A DNA stretch of 64,000 nucleotides from Micromonospora sp045209745 (GCF_045209745.1 NZ_CP109273.1:1798001-1862000), one strand, 5' to 3'. Numbered from the stretch's first letter, positions 44,430 through 52,497 are shown. Program-made: numbers and translations. Notes: a model not told the origin generated them from the letters alone.

Positions 44430-45686
44430 TCAGGTGGCGGCCAGGATCACCGCCTCGGAGGTCAGGTAGTAACGCTGGTCGTCCCCGTTCGGGTCGACCG
44501 GCTTGCGCAGCCGTTCCACGGCGAGGTAGCCGTCCTCGGCTGTCACCGCACCGGGCGCCCAGCCGGTCCCATCCGAGCCGACGTTGAGCGAGAAGCGGGA
44601 CAACTGCGTGCCAGTCGCCGGGTCCAGCGTCACCAGGTCGTTCGCCTCGGTCAGCAGGTGCACCCGGCCAGGCTGTGCGGCCAGCACCCGTGCCGTGCCC
44701 AGGTCCGCGGACCGCCACAGCTCGGTGCCCGTACGCGCCGACCGACCCACCGCCACCCCGTCGAGCACGACGACCGCCTGCTCGCCGACCAGCGTGGCGC
44801 CGGCCGGATCCAGCGCGGGGGCGGCGACCGGCTCGCCGGCACTCAGCAACCAACCCCGCCCGCCCGCGTCGCCCGGACCGGCGGTCCGCAGGGCCAGGCA
44901 GTCCGACCGGCCGGTACGACAGCCGAGCGGAGTCACCACCAACTCGTCCGGGGCACCCGGCGGTCGCCAGCGCTCGCGCACGGCGCCAGTCGCCGCGTCC
45001 CGGAACTCGACCGTGGCCGGCGCGGTGCAGGTGTCCAGACCGATCACCTGCCCGGAGGCGGTGGTGCCAACGTCGCTGCGGCAACTGCCGGGTAGATCGA
45101 CCCGCCACAGCTCCCGACCGCCACTCAACTCGACCCCACGCGCCTGGGTGTCCCCGCTGACGACCAGCACCGTTCGGCCGTCCGGGAGGTCGGTGAGCTG
45201 AAGCCCGCGCGGGTCCCAGACGGTGGCCGCACCGGTTCGCCGCACCACCGCCCCACTCGTGGCGGGTTCCGGGCCGTCGGTTTTCCAGAGCACCCGGCCG
45301 GTTGGCGCGGCGAGTGCGACAAGTTGACCATCGGACCACCGACTGACCACCGTGCTGCCGCTGGCCACGACCCCGGTCAGCTCCGCGGGCCAGCGCCGGT
45401 ACGACCAGTACGGGGTGGTCCGGTGCCGCCCGTCGACCGGACGGTCGGCGTAGACCTGGCGGTGTGCGGCGTACACCCGCAGCCTCGCGTCCACGATCAA
45501 CGGGGCGACGGGCAGTCGACCGACCACTCCGGCAGCCGGCCGGGCCGGGGCCGGGTAGTCAGCCCGCGCCACCGTGCTCACCTCTGCCGGCGCGAGCACC
45601 CGGTGGACGATGACCGCGACGGCCGCGATCGCGAGCAGCGCCGCGACCACCAGCACGAGCCGTCGCCGGCCCCTCGGGAACCCCAT
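44430..45686 (-). CDS. Membrane-anchored PQQ-binding-like beta-propeller protein
   Basis: The 418-residue protein has a basic N-terminus and one anchor helix (LVLVVAALLAIAAVAVIVH). Propeller strands follow, such as LAAPTGRVLWKTDG, LSGGRELWRVDLPG, SARTGTELWRSADLG and LDPATGTQLSRFSL. Paired Cys (GSCRSDVG, LDTCTAP, LGCRTGRSDCLAL) suggest disulphides outside the cell. It is convergent with the aminotransferase gene (21-base gap) and resembles the gene at 38125 in layout. Function unknown; probably a scaffold or sensor on the outer face of the membrane. Confidence 0.82.
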   Translation of the reverse strand: MGFPRGRRRLVLVVAALLAIAAVAVIVHRVLAPAEVSTVARADYPAPARPAAGVVGRLPVAPLIVDARLRVYAAHRQVYADRPVDGRHRTTPYWSYRRWPAELTGVVASGSTVVSRWSDGQLVALAAPTGRVLWKTDGPEPATSGAVVRRTGAATVWDPRGLQLTDLPDGRTVLVVSGDTQARGVELSGGRELWRVDLPGSCRSDVGTTASGQVIGLDTCTAPATVEFRDAATGAVRERWRPPGAPDELVVTPLGCRTGRSDCLALRTAGPGDAGGRGWLLSAGEPVAAPALDPAGATLVGEQAVVVLDGVAVGRSARTGTELWRSADLGTARVLAAQPGRVHLLTEANDLVTLDPATGTQLSRFSLNVGSDGTGWAPGAVTAEDGYLAVERLRKPVDPNGDDQRYYLTSEAVILAAT

Positions 45687-45777
45687 GCCGCACCTCCGCC
45701 CGGCACCCTACCCAGCGGAACCGGCCACACCCCGATCAGGTCGCGCGCCGCAGCGGGCGGACGTGACCGGCAGGGGC

Positions 45778-46260
45778 TCAGGCGGCTTCGACGGAGCCGA
45801 TGGCACCGGCCGCGACGGCCAGGTCGGCGAGATCACGCCGGAGCGCCACCTCGACCGCCCGCGCGGCGAGCCCGCCGAGCAGCAGCGCCACCACCCGACC
45901 GTACGGGGCGGTCGGCACCGCCTCCTGGGTGACGGTGATCGCCGTGCAACCCCGACGGCGACGGCGGACCGGCCGCAGGCTCCAGGTGATCCGGTAATCC
46001 ACGCCGGCACCGGAGGAACAGAGCACCAGCCGCTGCGGGGTGAACGCCTCCACCACCAGAAACTCCTCGGTCAGCGTGCCGCCGCCCGGCTGGGCACGCT
46101 CCTCACGCCAGGCCGTGCCCGGCCCGAACGGACCCGGGGTGAGCACCTCGATCGGGCCGGCCCCGGTCAGCCGGGCCGCCCGGCCGGGCAGGTCGGTCAG
46201 CAGACGCCAGACATCGACAGCGTGCGCCTCGATGAACCCGGTAACCGCCACCGTCGACAT
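45778..46260 (-). CDS. SRPBCC (START-like) family protein
   Basis: The 160-residue protein has the polyketide-cyclase/START-like fold pattern: TVAVTGFIEAHAVDVWRLLT, then GPGTAWREERAQPGGGTLTE, a central FTPQRLVLCSSG strand and a long C-terminal helix (RVVALLLGGLAARAVEVALR). The ATG at 46260 follows GGAGGG. The ligand is unknown. Confidence 0.85.
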   Translation of the reverse strand: MSTVAVTGFIEAHAVDVWRLLTDLPGRAARLTGAGPIEVLTPGPFGPGTAWREERAQPGGGTLTEEFLVVEAFTPQRLVLCSSGAGVDYRITWSLRPVRRRRRGCTAITVTQEAVPTAPYGRVVALLLGGLAARAVEVALRRDLADLAVAAGAIGSVEAA

Positions 46261-46398
46261 GCCACCCTCCCGTGTGCCCGACGGTACGCGGAGTGTGGGC
46301 CGAGCGTGACCCCCGGGACGGAATTTCCACCACCCGGAGGCCACGCTGTCCGTTTCGGCATTCGCTTGGCCGGTCGTCGACCGTTGCCGGCGCGCCGG

Positions 46399-46608
46399 TC
46401 AGCGTTCGAAGCGGCCACCCCGGGCGGCGCCGATGAACGCCGTCCACCCCGGCGGGCTGACAGCCAGTGTGGGTCCGGCCTGGTCCTTGGAGTCGCGGAC
46501 CCCGACAACGCCGAGGACATCGACCAGGTTGTCCGCCACCTCCACGCAGAGTCCCTGGTCGTTCGAGCGGCTGCTGGTCCGCCAGATCGCTCCCGCAAAG
46601 TCGTGCAT
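46399..46608 (-). CDS. DUF397 small protein, orphan
   Basis: The 69-residue protein is a DUF397 unit (WRTSSRSNDQGLCVEVADN, then VGVRDSKDQAGPTLAVSPPG and FIGAARGGRF). Unlike the copy at 29985 it has no XRE gene next to it. A 29-base perfect inverted repeat lies 116 bases upstream of its ATG and could be its operator. Orphan DUF397 proteins may act with XRE partners encoded elsewhere. Confidence 0.88.
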   Translation of the reverse strand: MHDFAGAIWRTSSRSNDQGLCVEVADNLVDVLGVVGVRDSKDQAGPTLAVSPPGWTAFIGAARGGRFER

Positions 46609-46724
46609 CGTGGTTACCTCCGTGTGCGATGGAATTGCCCCACCACTGGCAGACGGGCAGAGGCCCGGTCCGTGCCGGATGGCGGGACGACATGATCCGC
46701 GTCAACCAACGGGGCAACGGGGCT

Positions 46725-46753
46725 TGGTGATCGCACAGCCGGTGCGATCACCA
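46725..46753. promoter_or_regulatory. 29-base perfect inverted repeat upstream of orphan DUF397 gene
   Basis: TGGTGATCGCAC and GTGCGATCACCA pair perfectly over 12 bases around AGCCG. The repeat lies in a 316-base gap (46609-46924) in which no gene is seen, upstream of the DUF397 start and downstream of the fumarylacetoacetase terminator. Lack of a T run on either side favours an operator over a terminator. Confidence 0.45.
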
Positions 46754-46889
46754 GTCCCACCGGCGGGACGGCCCGCCGGACAGTGGGTCAAACCCGCGCC
46801 GGGTCGGGTGGAGGTGCCCGACTGAGCCAGGTGGCTGGCGGGCCGGGTAGCTGGCGGGCCCGGCGACAGGCCCGCGCAACGATCCCAGC

Positions 46890-46938
46890 GCCCGGCCCGC
46901 TCAGCGGCCAAGCGACAGGGCGGCTCAGCGGGCCGGGC
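46890..46938 (-). terminator. Terminator hairpin of the fah operon
   Basis: GCCCGGCCCGCT (46890-46901) and AGCGGGCCGGGC (46927-46938) pair perfectly over 12 bases around 25 bases. The proximal arm covers the last codons of the fumarylacetoacetase gene. No T run follows. Confidence 0.5.
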
Positions 46939-48121
46939 GAACCGTGCCGGTGACCTCGCCGAGGGCGATGGTGGAGCCGTCCGGGCCGGGAGCGGTGGCG
47001 GTGATGGTCACCGTGTCGCCGTCGGCGAGGAAGGTGCGCCTCTCGTCGCCCACCTGGACCGGCTCGGCCCCGCCCCAGGTCAGTTCCAGGAACGAACCGA
47101 CCTGGGATCGGTCCGGGCCGGAGACGGTGCCGGAGGCGTACAGGTCGCCGGTGCGCAGTGACGCGCCGTTGACGGTGAGGTGCGCCAACTGCTGTGCCGG
47201 CGTCCAGTACATGGTGGCGAACGGGGGCTCGCTGACCTGCTCGCCGTTCCACTCGACCGCCAGTCGGAGGTCCAGGCCCAGGTGCGGCACGTCCCGCAGG
47301 TAGTCGACCACCGGCGGGTCCTGGTCGGGGGCCGGCACGAAGGCATCGCTGAGCGCGTCCAGCGGCGTCACCCAGGCCGAAACCGAGGTGGCGAACGACT
47401 TTCCGAGGAACGGGCCGAGTGGTTGGTACTCCCAGGCCTGGATGTCCCGGGCCGACCAGTCGTTGACCAGCACCACCCCGAACACGTGCTCGGCGAAGTC
47501 GTCGACGGACACCCGAGCACCCAACGAACTGGGTACGCCCACCACGAAGCCGACCTCGGCCTCGATGTCGAGGCGTACCGATGGGCCGGTGACCGGGCCA
47601 TCGGCGGAGGCCCGCTGCCCGGTCGGCCGGATCACCGGCGTGCCGGAGACCACCACCGTGCCGGCCCGCCCGTGGTAGCCGATCGGCAGGTGCTTCCAGT
47701 TGGGCAGCAGCGGCGGCTGGCCGGGGCGGAAGATCTGCCCCACGTTCGACGCGTGGTGCTCGGAGGAGTAGAAGTCGACGTAGTCGGCCACCTCGATCGG
47801 AAGCAGCAGCTCCACCTCGGCGAGGGGCACGAGCAGCGGTTCCACCGCGGCCCGGTGCGCCGGGTCGGTCAGCAGCTCGGTGATCCGCTGCCGCACCGCA
47901 GTCCACTGCGGACGACCCAGTGCCATGAAGTCGTTGAGGGTGGGCCGGCACAGCGCACCGGCAGCCAGCACCAGCTCGGCGGCCTCGGCCGCGGCCAGGT
48001 CGAACACCCATGACCCGATCCGTACGCCGATCCGCGACTGACCCCCGTCGGACCGGAACACCCCGTACGGCAGGTTCGTCACCCCGTACGGCGAACCGTC
48101 AGCGCCGGTCACCCAGGTCAT
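46925..48121 (-). CDS. fahA: Fumarylacetoacetase
   Basis: The 398-residue enzyme cleaves fumarylacetoacetate to fumarate and acetoacetate, the last step of the homogentisate pathway. Family features are VADYVDFYSSEHHASNVGQI with the catalytic His and metal-binding Asp, LPIGYHGRAGTVVVSGT, the metal-binding IEAEVGFVVG, VVLVNDWSARDIQAWEYQPL and PFATMYWTPAQQLAHLTVNG. The ATG at 48121 overlaps the stop of the upstream uncharacterised gene as ATGA, so the two proteins are probably made in fixed ratio. The operon is divergent from homogentisate dioxygenase. Confidence 0.96.
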   Translation of the reverse strand: MTWVTGADGSPYGVTNLPYGVFRSDGGQSRIGVRIGSWVFDLAAAEAAELVLAAGALCRPTLNDFMALGRPQWTAVRQRITELLTDPAHRAAVEPLLVPLAEVELLLPIEVADYVDFYSSEHHASNVGQIFRPGQPPLLPNWKHLPIGYHGRAGTVVVSGTPVIRPTGQRASADGPVTGPSVRLDIEAEVGFVVGVPSSLGARVSVDDFAEHVFGVVLVNDWSARDIQAWEYQPLGPFLGKSFATSVSAWVTPLDALSDAFVPAPDQDPPVVDYLRDVPHLGLDLRLAVEWNGEQVSEPPFATMYWTPAQQLAHLTVNGASLRTGDLYASGTVSGPDRSQVGSFLELTWGGAEPVQVGDERRTFLADGDTVTITATAPGPDGSTIALGEVTGTVRPAR

Positions 48122-48987
48122 GCGTCGTAGCCCCCGTTCACCAGCCCAAGCCGGATCAGATCGGTCAGTGGTTCCAGGATGCTGCACGAGCCGAAGCCGA
48201 CCCACAGTGGGCGGGACGCGTCCAGCCGGGCGGTCGCGCGCTCCAGCAGCGGGCGCGGATCGACCACGGTCAGCAGCTCGGCGACCGTCTCCACACCGTC
48301 ACCGTCGGCGGCTGCCAGGGTCGCGGCCAACACGTTGGCGTAGCCGTGGTGGGTAAACCCGGTCTCCGGGTCCACGTGCCGGACCGCCTGGTGCAGCCCG
48401 GCGGTGAGCTTGAACGGCAGGCCCCGGTCGCGGCACGCGCAGATCACCGCGGCCAGTCCGGCTGGCGTGGGGAAGAGTTCGGCGGCCAGGCCGCCGGTGC
48501 GGAACTTGGCCGCGATCGGCACCCCGTCGTCCCGGGCGGCGGCGAGCGCGTCCAGCGCGCCCATCAGTCCGAAGGTCAGCGGCAGTTCGGCGTAGACGGC
48601 CTCGACGCCCGGCATGGCATCGGTCAGGCGCAGCAACTCGGCGATGCCGGGCAGCGGGTCCTCGCCGCGCTTGGCGACCGCCACCTCGACCTGGCGGGCG
48701 GTGACGCCATCCGGTGCCAGGAACGAGAGCGCGAACGGCAGGCTCCCGATCCCGGTGTCACCGATCACGCCGACCACCAGGCCCTCGCCGGGATCGACGA
48801 GACCGCTCAGCTCACCGGCCGCCACGTCCGAGGCGGGGATCAGCAGCGGGCCGACCAGGTCGGCGTACCAGGCGGTGCGGTGCTGACGGTGGGCGGTCAG
48901 CGCGTCGTGAAGCGCGGCGCTGCCGGGAGGGAAGACGGCGGCGTCGTCCACCAGGCCGTCGAGAAGCGGGGGCACCTGCGTTGACAC
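48118..48987 (-). CDS. Conserved protein of unknown function coupled to fumarylacetoacetase
   Basis: The 289-residue protein is soluble, without signal peptide or helices. The sequence alternates strands and helices in a way that suggests a TIM-barrel: VDDAAVFPPGSAALHDALTA, VVGVIGDTGIG, VEAVYAELPL, PIAAKFRTGGLAAELFPTPA, then PFKLTAGLHQAVRHVDPETG. The KFRTGG and KLTAGLHQAVR motifs, rich in Lys, Arg and His, look like an active site for an anionic substrate. I do not recognise a family with known function. Translational coupling to fumarylacetoacetase and divergence from homogentisate dioxygenase point to a role in this pathway. The missing step is isomerisation of maleylacetoacetate, for which no glutathione- or mycothiol-type isomerase is visible. 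That assignment is a hypothesis. Confidence 0.8.
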   Translation of the reverse strand: MSTQVPPLLDGLVDDAAVFPPGSAALHDALTAHRQHRTAWYADLVGPLLIPASDVAAGELSGLVDPGEGLVVGVIGDTGIGSLPFALSFLAPDGVTARQVEVAVAKRGEDPLPGIAELLRLTDAMPGVEAVYAELPLTFGLMGALDALAAARDDGVPIAAKFRTGGLAAELFPTPAGLAAVICACRDRGLPFKLTAGLHQAVRHVDPETGFTHHGYANVLAATLAAADGDGVETVAELLTVVDPRPLLERATARLDASRPLWVGFGSCSILEPLTDLIRLGLVNGGYDA

Positions 48988-48995
48988 GGAACAAG

Positions 48996-49025
48996 AATGT
49001 ACGGGACGCTACGAGGAACGGACAA
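48996..49025 (-). promoter_or_regulatory. Candidate promoter of the fah operon
   Basis: On the minus strand TTGTCC (49025-49020) and TACATT (49001-48996) are separated by 18 bases and match sigma-70-type -35 and -10 elements. The expected start point lies a few bases before the GTG at 48987, so the transcript would be nearly leaderless, in line with the absence of a ribosome binding site. Confidence 0.4.
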
Positions 49026-49029
49026 CAGC

Positions 49030-49044
49030 GTCCGATTATCGGAC
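49030..49044. promoter_or_regulatory. Operator-like palindrome between fah operon and hmgA
   Basis: GTCCGAT-T-ATCGGAC is a perfect inverted repeat of 7-base arms in the 94-base divergent promoter region, just upstream of the candidate fah -35 element. It could let one regulator control both halves of the pathway. Confidence 0.5.
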
Positions 49045-49081
49045 ACTCCTGGCCGATGGGCGGGACATATCGGGAGGCGAG

Positions 49082-50248
49082 ATGCCGTATTACCGCAGCG
49101 TCGGCGAGGTGCCGCGCAAGCGCCACACCCAGTTCCGTCAGCCCGATGGCAGCCTCTACGCCGAGGAGCTGATGGGCCAGGAAGGCTTCTCCTCCGACTC
49201 GTCCCTGCTCTACCACCGGCACGCGCCCACCGCGATCCTGGCCGCCGACGAGTTCACCCCGCCCGCGTACACCCGGGCACCGAACCTGCCGCTCAAGCCC
49301 CGCCACCTGCGCACCCACAAGCTGGACACCGGCGGCGCCGACCCGGTCCTCGGCCGGCAGTACCTGCTCGCCAACGACGACGTCCGGATCGGGTACGTGC
49401 TCGCCGACCGGCCCTCACCGCTGTTCCGCGACGCCACCGGCGACCACTGCCTCTACGTCGAGTCGGGCACCCTGCGGGTCGAGTCCCCGTTCGGGGTGCT
49501 GGACGCGGTCGCCGGCGACTACGTCATCATCCCCACCTCGACCATCCACCGGCTCGTGCCCACCGGTGACCAGCCCGTCCGGCTGCTCACCGTCGAGGCG
49601 GCCGGGCACATCGGCCCGCCGAAGCGCTACCTCTCCGTACGCGGCCAGTTCCTGGAGCACTCGCCGTACTGCGAGCGCGACGTCCGCGGCCCCGACGCCC
49701 CGCTGCTCGTCGACGGCGAGGAGGTCGAGGTGCTGGTCCGCCACCGGCGTGGCTGGACCCGCTACGTCTACGCCAACCACCCGTTCGACGTGGTCGGCTG
49801 GGACGGGCACCTCTACCCGTGGGCATTCTCCATCCACGACTTCGAGCCGATCACCGGCCGCATCCACCAGCCCCCGCCGGTGCACCAGACCTTCCAGGGC
49901 CCCAACTTCGTCATCTGCTCGTTCGTGCCGCGCAAGGTCGACTACCACCCGGATGCGATCCCGGTGCCGTACAACCACCACAACGTGGACTCCGACGAGA
50001 TGCTCTTCTACACCGGCGGCAACTACGAGGCCCGGCGCGGCTCCGGCATCGAGCAGGGCTCGATCTCCCTGCACCCGTCCGGTTTCACCCACGGCCCCCA
50101 GCCGGGTGCCGCCGAGCGTTCCATCGGCGCCGACCACTTCGACGAGTTGGCCGTCATGGTCGATACCTTCCGCCCCCTGGATCTCTGCGACGCCGCCAGC
50201 GGCTGCGAGGACGAGGGCTACGCCTGGACCTGGGCGCGTCGCGTCTAG
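49082..50248 (+). CDS. hmgA: Homogentisate 1,2-dioxygenase
   Basis: The 388-residue cupin-fold iron enzyme opens the aromatic ring of homogentisate to give maleylacetoacetate. It starts MPYYRSVGEVPRKRHTQFR. The central GDHCLYVESGTLRVESPFG and GDYVIIPTSTIHRLVP are cupin strands, and the iron site is formed by YNHHNVDSDEMLFYTGG (about residues 296-312) and HPSGFTHGPQPG (His about 336). It is shorter than the roughly 440-residue animal and proteobacterial enzymes, as usual for actinobacteria. The ATG at 49082 follows GGGAGG. It is divergent from the fah operon and convergent with the TPR gene. Confidence 0.96.
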   Translation: MPYYRSVGEVPRKRHTQFRQPDGSLYAEELMGQEGFSSDSSLLYHRHAPTAILAADEFTPPAYTRAPNLPLKPRHLRTHKLDTGGADPVLGRQYLLANDDVRIGYVLADRPSPLFRDATGDHCLYVESGTLRVESPFGVLDAVAGDYVIIPTSTIHRLVPTGDQPVRLLTVEAAGHIGPPKRYLSVRGQFLEHSPYCERDVRGPDAPLLVDGEEVEVLVRHRRGWTRYVYANHPFDVVGWDGHLYPWAFSIHDFEPITGRIHQPPPVHQTFQGPNFVICSFVPRKVDYHPDAIPVPYNHHNVDSDEMLFYTGGNYEARRGSGIEQGSISLHPSGFTHGPQPGAAERSIGADHFDELAVMVDTFRPLDLCDAASGCEDEGYAWTWARRV

Positions 50249-50249
50249 A

Positions 50250-51281
50250 TCAGGAACGGATCGCGGTGCGGGTGAAGACGGCGAGCTCGGCGATCGCCGT
50301 GACGGCGATGGCCAGCACCAGCGGCCACGGCGAGCCGACCACCGCGTACGCCAGCAGCAGCACCGGCGCGGCGGCCACGGCGTAGATCGCCAGGGCCATC
50401 GCCCGGTCCGAGTGCAACATGGCGGGCAGGACGCTCCGGGTCAGTCCCGGCAGCCGGGCCGCGAGCTGCCAGACGACGATCCCGCCGGTGAGCGCGGCGA
50501 GCACCGCCAGGATTCGGGAGAACCCGTCGCTCATCGAGGCCGCGAACGCGACCAGCACCGCCGCCAGCAGCGACCAACCCGCGCCGTAGAGCACCAGGCG
50601 GTGCAGGCCGTACGCGAGGGTCCGCGGCGAGTCGATTCGGCTCGGGCTGATCGTCACGGCCTCGGCAACGTGTTCCAACGCCTCCGACCAGCAGCGCTGC
50701 TCCAGTCGCAGGACACCCACGTCGTGGCCGGCCTCGGCGATGCGCGGGTCGAGCCGCAACGCCTCCCGGTAGGCCCGCTCAGCCAGGTCGAACAGGTCCA
50801 GCCGGGCGGCGACCAGGCTGAGCACCAGATGCGCCTGCGGCTCCTCCGGGGCCAGTTCGACCCCGCGCCAGGCCGCGTTCAGCGCCGGCTGGCCGTTGCG
50901 GGCACCGGCCAGGATCGCCGCCGCGCTCCGTTGGGCGTACGCGTCGGCCGGGCCGAGGGCGAGGATCCGGTCGGCAGTGGCGGCCGACTCGGAGTAGCGC
51001 TCCAGGTCGGCCAACGCCATGCCCCTGGCAGCCAGCGGCGGGAGTGCCTCCGGTGCGGCCGCCACGGCCGTGTCCGCGGCGGTGAGCGCCTCGGCCGGAC
51101 GGCCGGCGGCCAGGTGCACCCGGGCCAGCATGGTGAGGGCGTCCACGTCATCCGGCCGCAGGGCCAGCCCGTAGGTCAGCTCTCCGGCCGCCTCGTCGTG
51201 ACGGCCGAGCTCGGCGAGAAGTTGGGCCCGCTGGACATAGCCGTCGGCGGCGGACTGATCGGGGGCGGGGTCGCTGGACAT
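50250..51281 (-). CDS. TPR-repeat membrane protein
   Basis: The 343-residue protein has at least five TPR-like repeats in its first 220 residues (for example AQLLAELGRHDEAAGELTYG, then RVHLAAGRPAEALTAADTAV and DLFDLAERAYREALRLDPRI). Four hydrophobic helices follow at the C-terminus, such as GAGWSLLAAVLVAFAASM and VLLLAYAVVGSPWPLVLAI. It probably assembles proteins at the membrane; partners are unknown. It follows ispF with a 10-base gap, so it belongs to the carD-ispD-ispF operon. The ATG at 51281 begins MSSDPAPDQS. Confidence 0.85.
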   Translation of the reverse strand: MSSDPAPDQSAADGYVQRAQLLAELGRHDEAAGELTYGLALRPDDVDALTMLARVHLAAGRPAEALTAADTAVAAAPEALPPLAARGMALADLERYSESAATADRILALGPADAYAQRSAAAILAGARNGQPALNAAWRGVELAPEEPQAHLVLSLVAARLDLFDLAERAYREALRLDPRIAEAGHDVGVLRLEQRCWSEALEHVAEAVTISPSRIDSPRTLAYGLHRLVLYGAGWSLLAAVLVAFAASMSDGFSRILAVLAALTGGIVVWQLAARLPGLTRSVLPAMLHSDRAMALAIYAVAAAPVLLLAYAVVGSPWPLVLAIAVTAIAELAVFTRTAIRS

Positions 51282-51291
51282 CGCGGCGAGC

Positions 51292-51774
51292 CTAGGTGGC
51301 CGGTGCGTCGTACACCAGCGCCACCGCGACGCCGGCCAACCCTTCCTCGCGGCCCGTGAAGCCGAGCCCGTCGGTGGTCGCGGCGGAGACGGTGACCGGG
51401 GCGCCGACGGCTGCGGAGAGCACCTCCTGTGCCTCCGCACGGCGCCGGCCGATCTTGGGGCGGTTGCCGACGACCTGCACGGACACGTTGCCGATTTCCA
51501 GGCCGGCGGCGCGCACCCGGCGGGCCGTCTCGGTCAGCAGGGCGACCCCGGACGCGCCGGCCCACTCCGGCTCGCCCACCCCGAAGGCCGAGCCGAGATC
51601 ACCGAGGCCGGCGGCGGAGAGCAGCGCGTTGCAGGCGGCGTGCGCGACCACATCGGCGTCCGAGTGCCCGGCGAGGCCGTCCTGGTCGGGCCAGAGCAGG
51701 CCGGCCACCCAGCAGGGCCGGCCGGGCTCGAACGCGTGCACGTCGGTGCCGATGGCCACCCGGGGAACGATCAT
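51292..51774 (-). CDS. ispF: 2-C-methyl-D-erythritol 2,4-cyclodiphosphate synthase
   Basis: The 160-residue enzyme performs the fifth step of the MEP pathway to isoprenoid precursors. The zinc ligands lie in GTDVHAFE and GHSDADVVAHA. The QVVGNRPKIG segment and the terminal TTDGLGFTGREEGLAGVAVAL complete the family pattern. The ATG at 51774 gives MIVPRVAIGTDVHAF. It follows ispD with a 16-base gap, the usual ispDF order in actinobacteria, and feeds the prenyl supply that the UbiA locus at 57997 would need. Confidence 0.96.
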   Translation of the reverse strand: MIVPRVAIGTDVHAFEPGRPCWVAGLLWPDQDGLAGHSDADVVAHAACNALLSAAGLGDLGSAFGVGEPEWAGASGVALLTETARRVRAAGLEIGNVSVQVVGNRPKIGRRRAEAQEVLSAAVGAPVTVSAATTDGLGFTGREEGLAGVAVALVYDAPAT

Positions 51775-51790
51775 GATCAGAGGGTACGCG

Positions 51791-52486
51791 TCAACCGGCG
51801 GCGGCAAGCAGATGCTCCGCCAGAGCCAGGTCGAACGGTCGGGTGATTTTCAGGGCATACTCCGAGCCCGGCACGCAGCTCACTGTGATGCCCTGCTTCT
51901 CGACAAGCCCGGCGTCGTCAGTGAGGGAGTCGCTGGCGGCGGTGTGCGCGGCGCTGAGCACGGCCCGGCGGAAACCCTGCGGGGTCTGCACCGCACGCAG
52001 GGCGGAACGGTCGACGGTGCCGAGCACCACCTCGCCGGCACCGACCTCCTTGATCGTGTCAACGACCGGCAGGACTGGGATCACCGCGTCGCACCCGGCA
52101 CGGACCGCCGCCGCGACGGATTCGACGAGCTCAGGCGGGGTGAGCGCGCGGGCGGCGTCATGCACCAGGACGATCATCGGGCCGGCGGGCACCGCAGCCA
52201 ACGCGGCGGCCACCGACGCCTGTCGTTCCGCACCGCCTGCTACCACGATCACCGACGCAACCGGGGTCAGCAGTTCGCGGACGACCTCCACGTCGGCGAC
52301 CGGCGCGGCCACCACGATCGTGTGCACCGAAGGTGCGGCGGCCAGCCGACGCACGGCGTGCACCAGGAGCGGCTCGCCGGCGAGCAGGCGCAGCGCCTTG
52401 GGTCGGCCGGGGCCGAGCCGTACGCCGGCACCCGCCGCAGGCACAAGGACCGCGACGTCACCGCGCGGATTGAGCTGCGCGGTCAC
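51791..52486 (-). CDS. ispD: 2-C-methyl-D-erythritol 4-phosphate cytidylyltransferase
   Basis: The 231-residue enzyme links CTP to methylerythritol phosphate in the MEP pathway. Motifs are VAVLVPAAGAGVRLGPGRPK (nucleotide binding), VVAGGAERQASVAAAL, VHDAARALTPPEL, TVDRSALRAVQTPQGFRR and ITRPFDLALAEHLL. The GTG at 52486 follows GAGGA. The start and this ribosome binding site fall inside a very strong potential RNA hairpin (52446-52497). The gene follows carD with a 56-base gap and precedes ispF. Confidence 0.95.
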   Translation of the reverse strand: MTAQLNPRGDVAVLVPAAGAGVRLGPGRPKALRLLAGEPLLVHAVRRLAAAPSVHTIVVAAPVADVEVVRELLTPVASVIVVAGGAERQASVAAALAAVPAGPMIVLVHDAARALTPPELVESVAAAVRAGCDAVIPVLPVVDTIKEVGAGEVVLGTVDRSALRAVQTPQGFRRAVLSAAHTAASDSLTDDAGLVEKQGITVSCVPGSEYALKITRPFDLALAEHLLAAAG

Positions 52487-52497
52487 GTCGCGGTCCT
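52446..52497 (-). promoter_or_regulatory. Hairpin over ribosome binding site and start codon of ispD
   Basis: On the minus strand two 21-base arms, 52497-52477 and 52466-52446, pair at 20 positions around a 10-base loop. The 5' arm holds the AGGA of the ribosome binding site and the GTG start at 52486; the 3' arm lies inside the first codons. If it forms, translation initiation would be blocked unless a coupled or arriving ribosome melts it. Confidence 0.5.

Noticed and set aside
38125..45686. PQQ-dependent dehydrogenases
   Set aside because: The two propeller proteins lack the cofactor-binding residues and cytochrome partners of such enzymes; they look like surface scaffolds.
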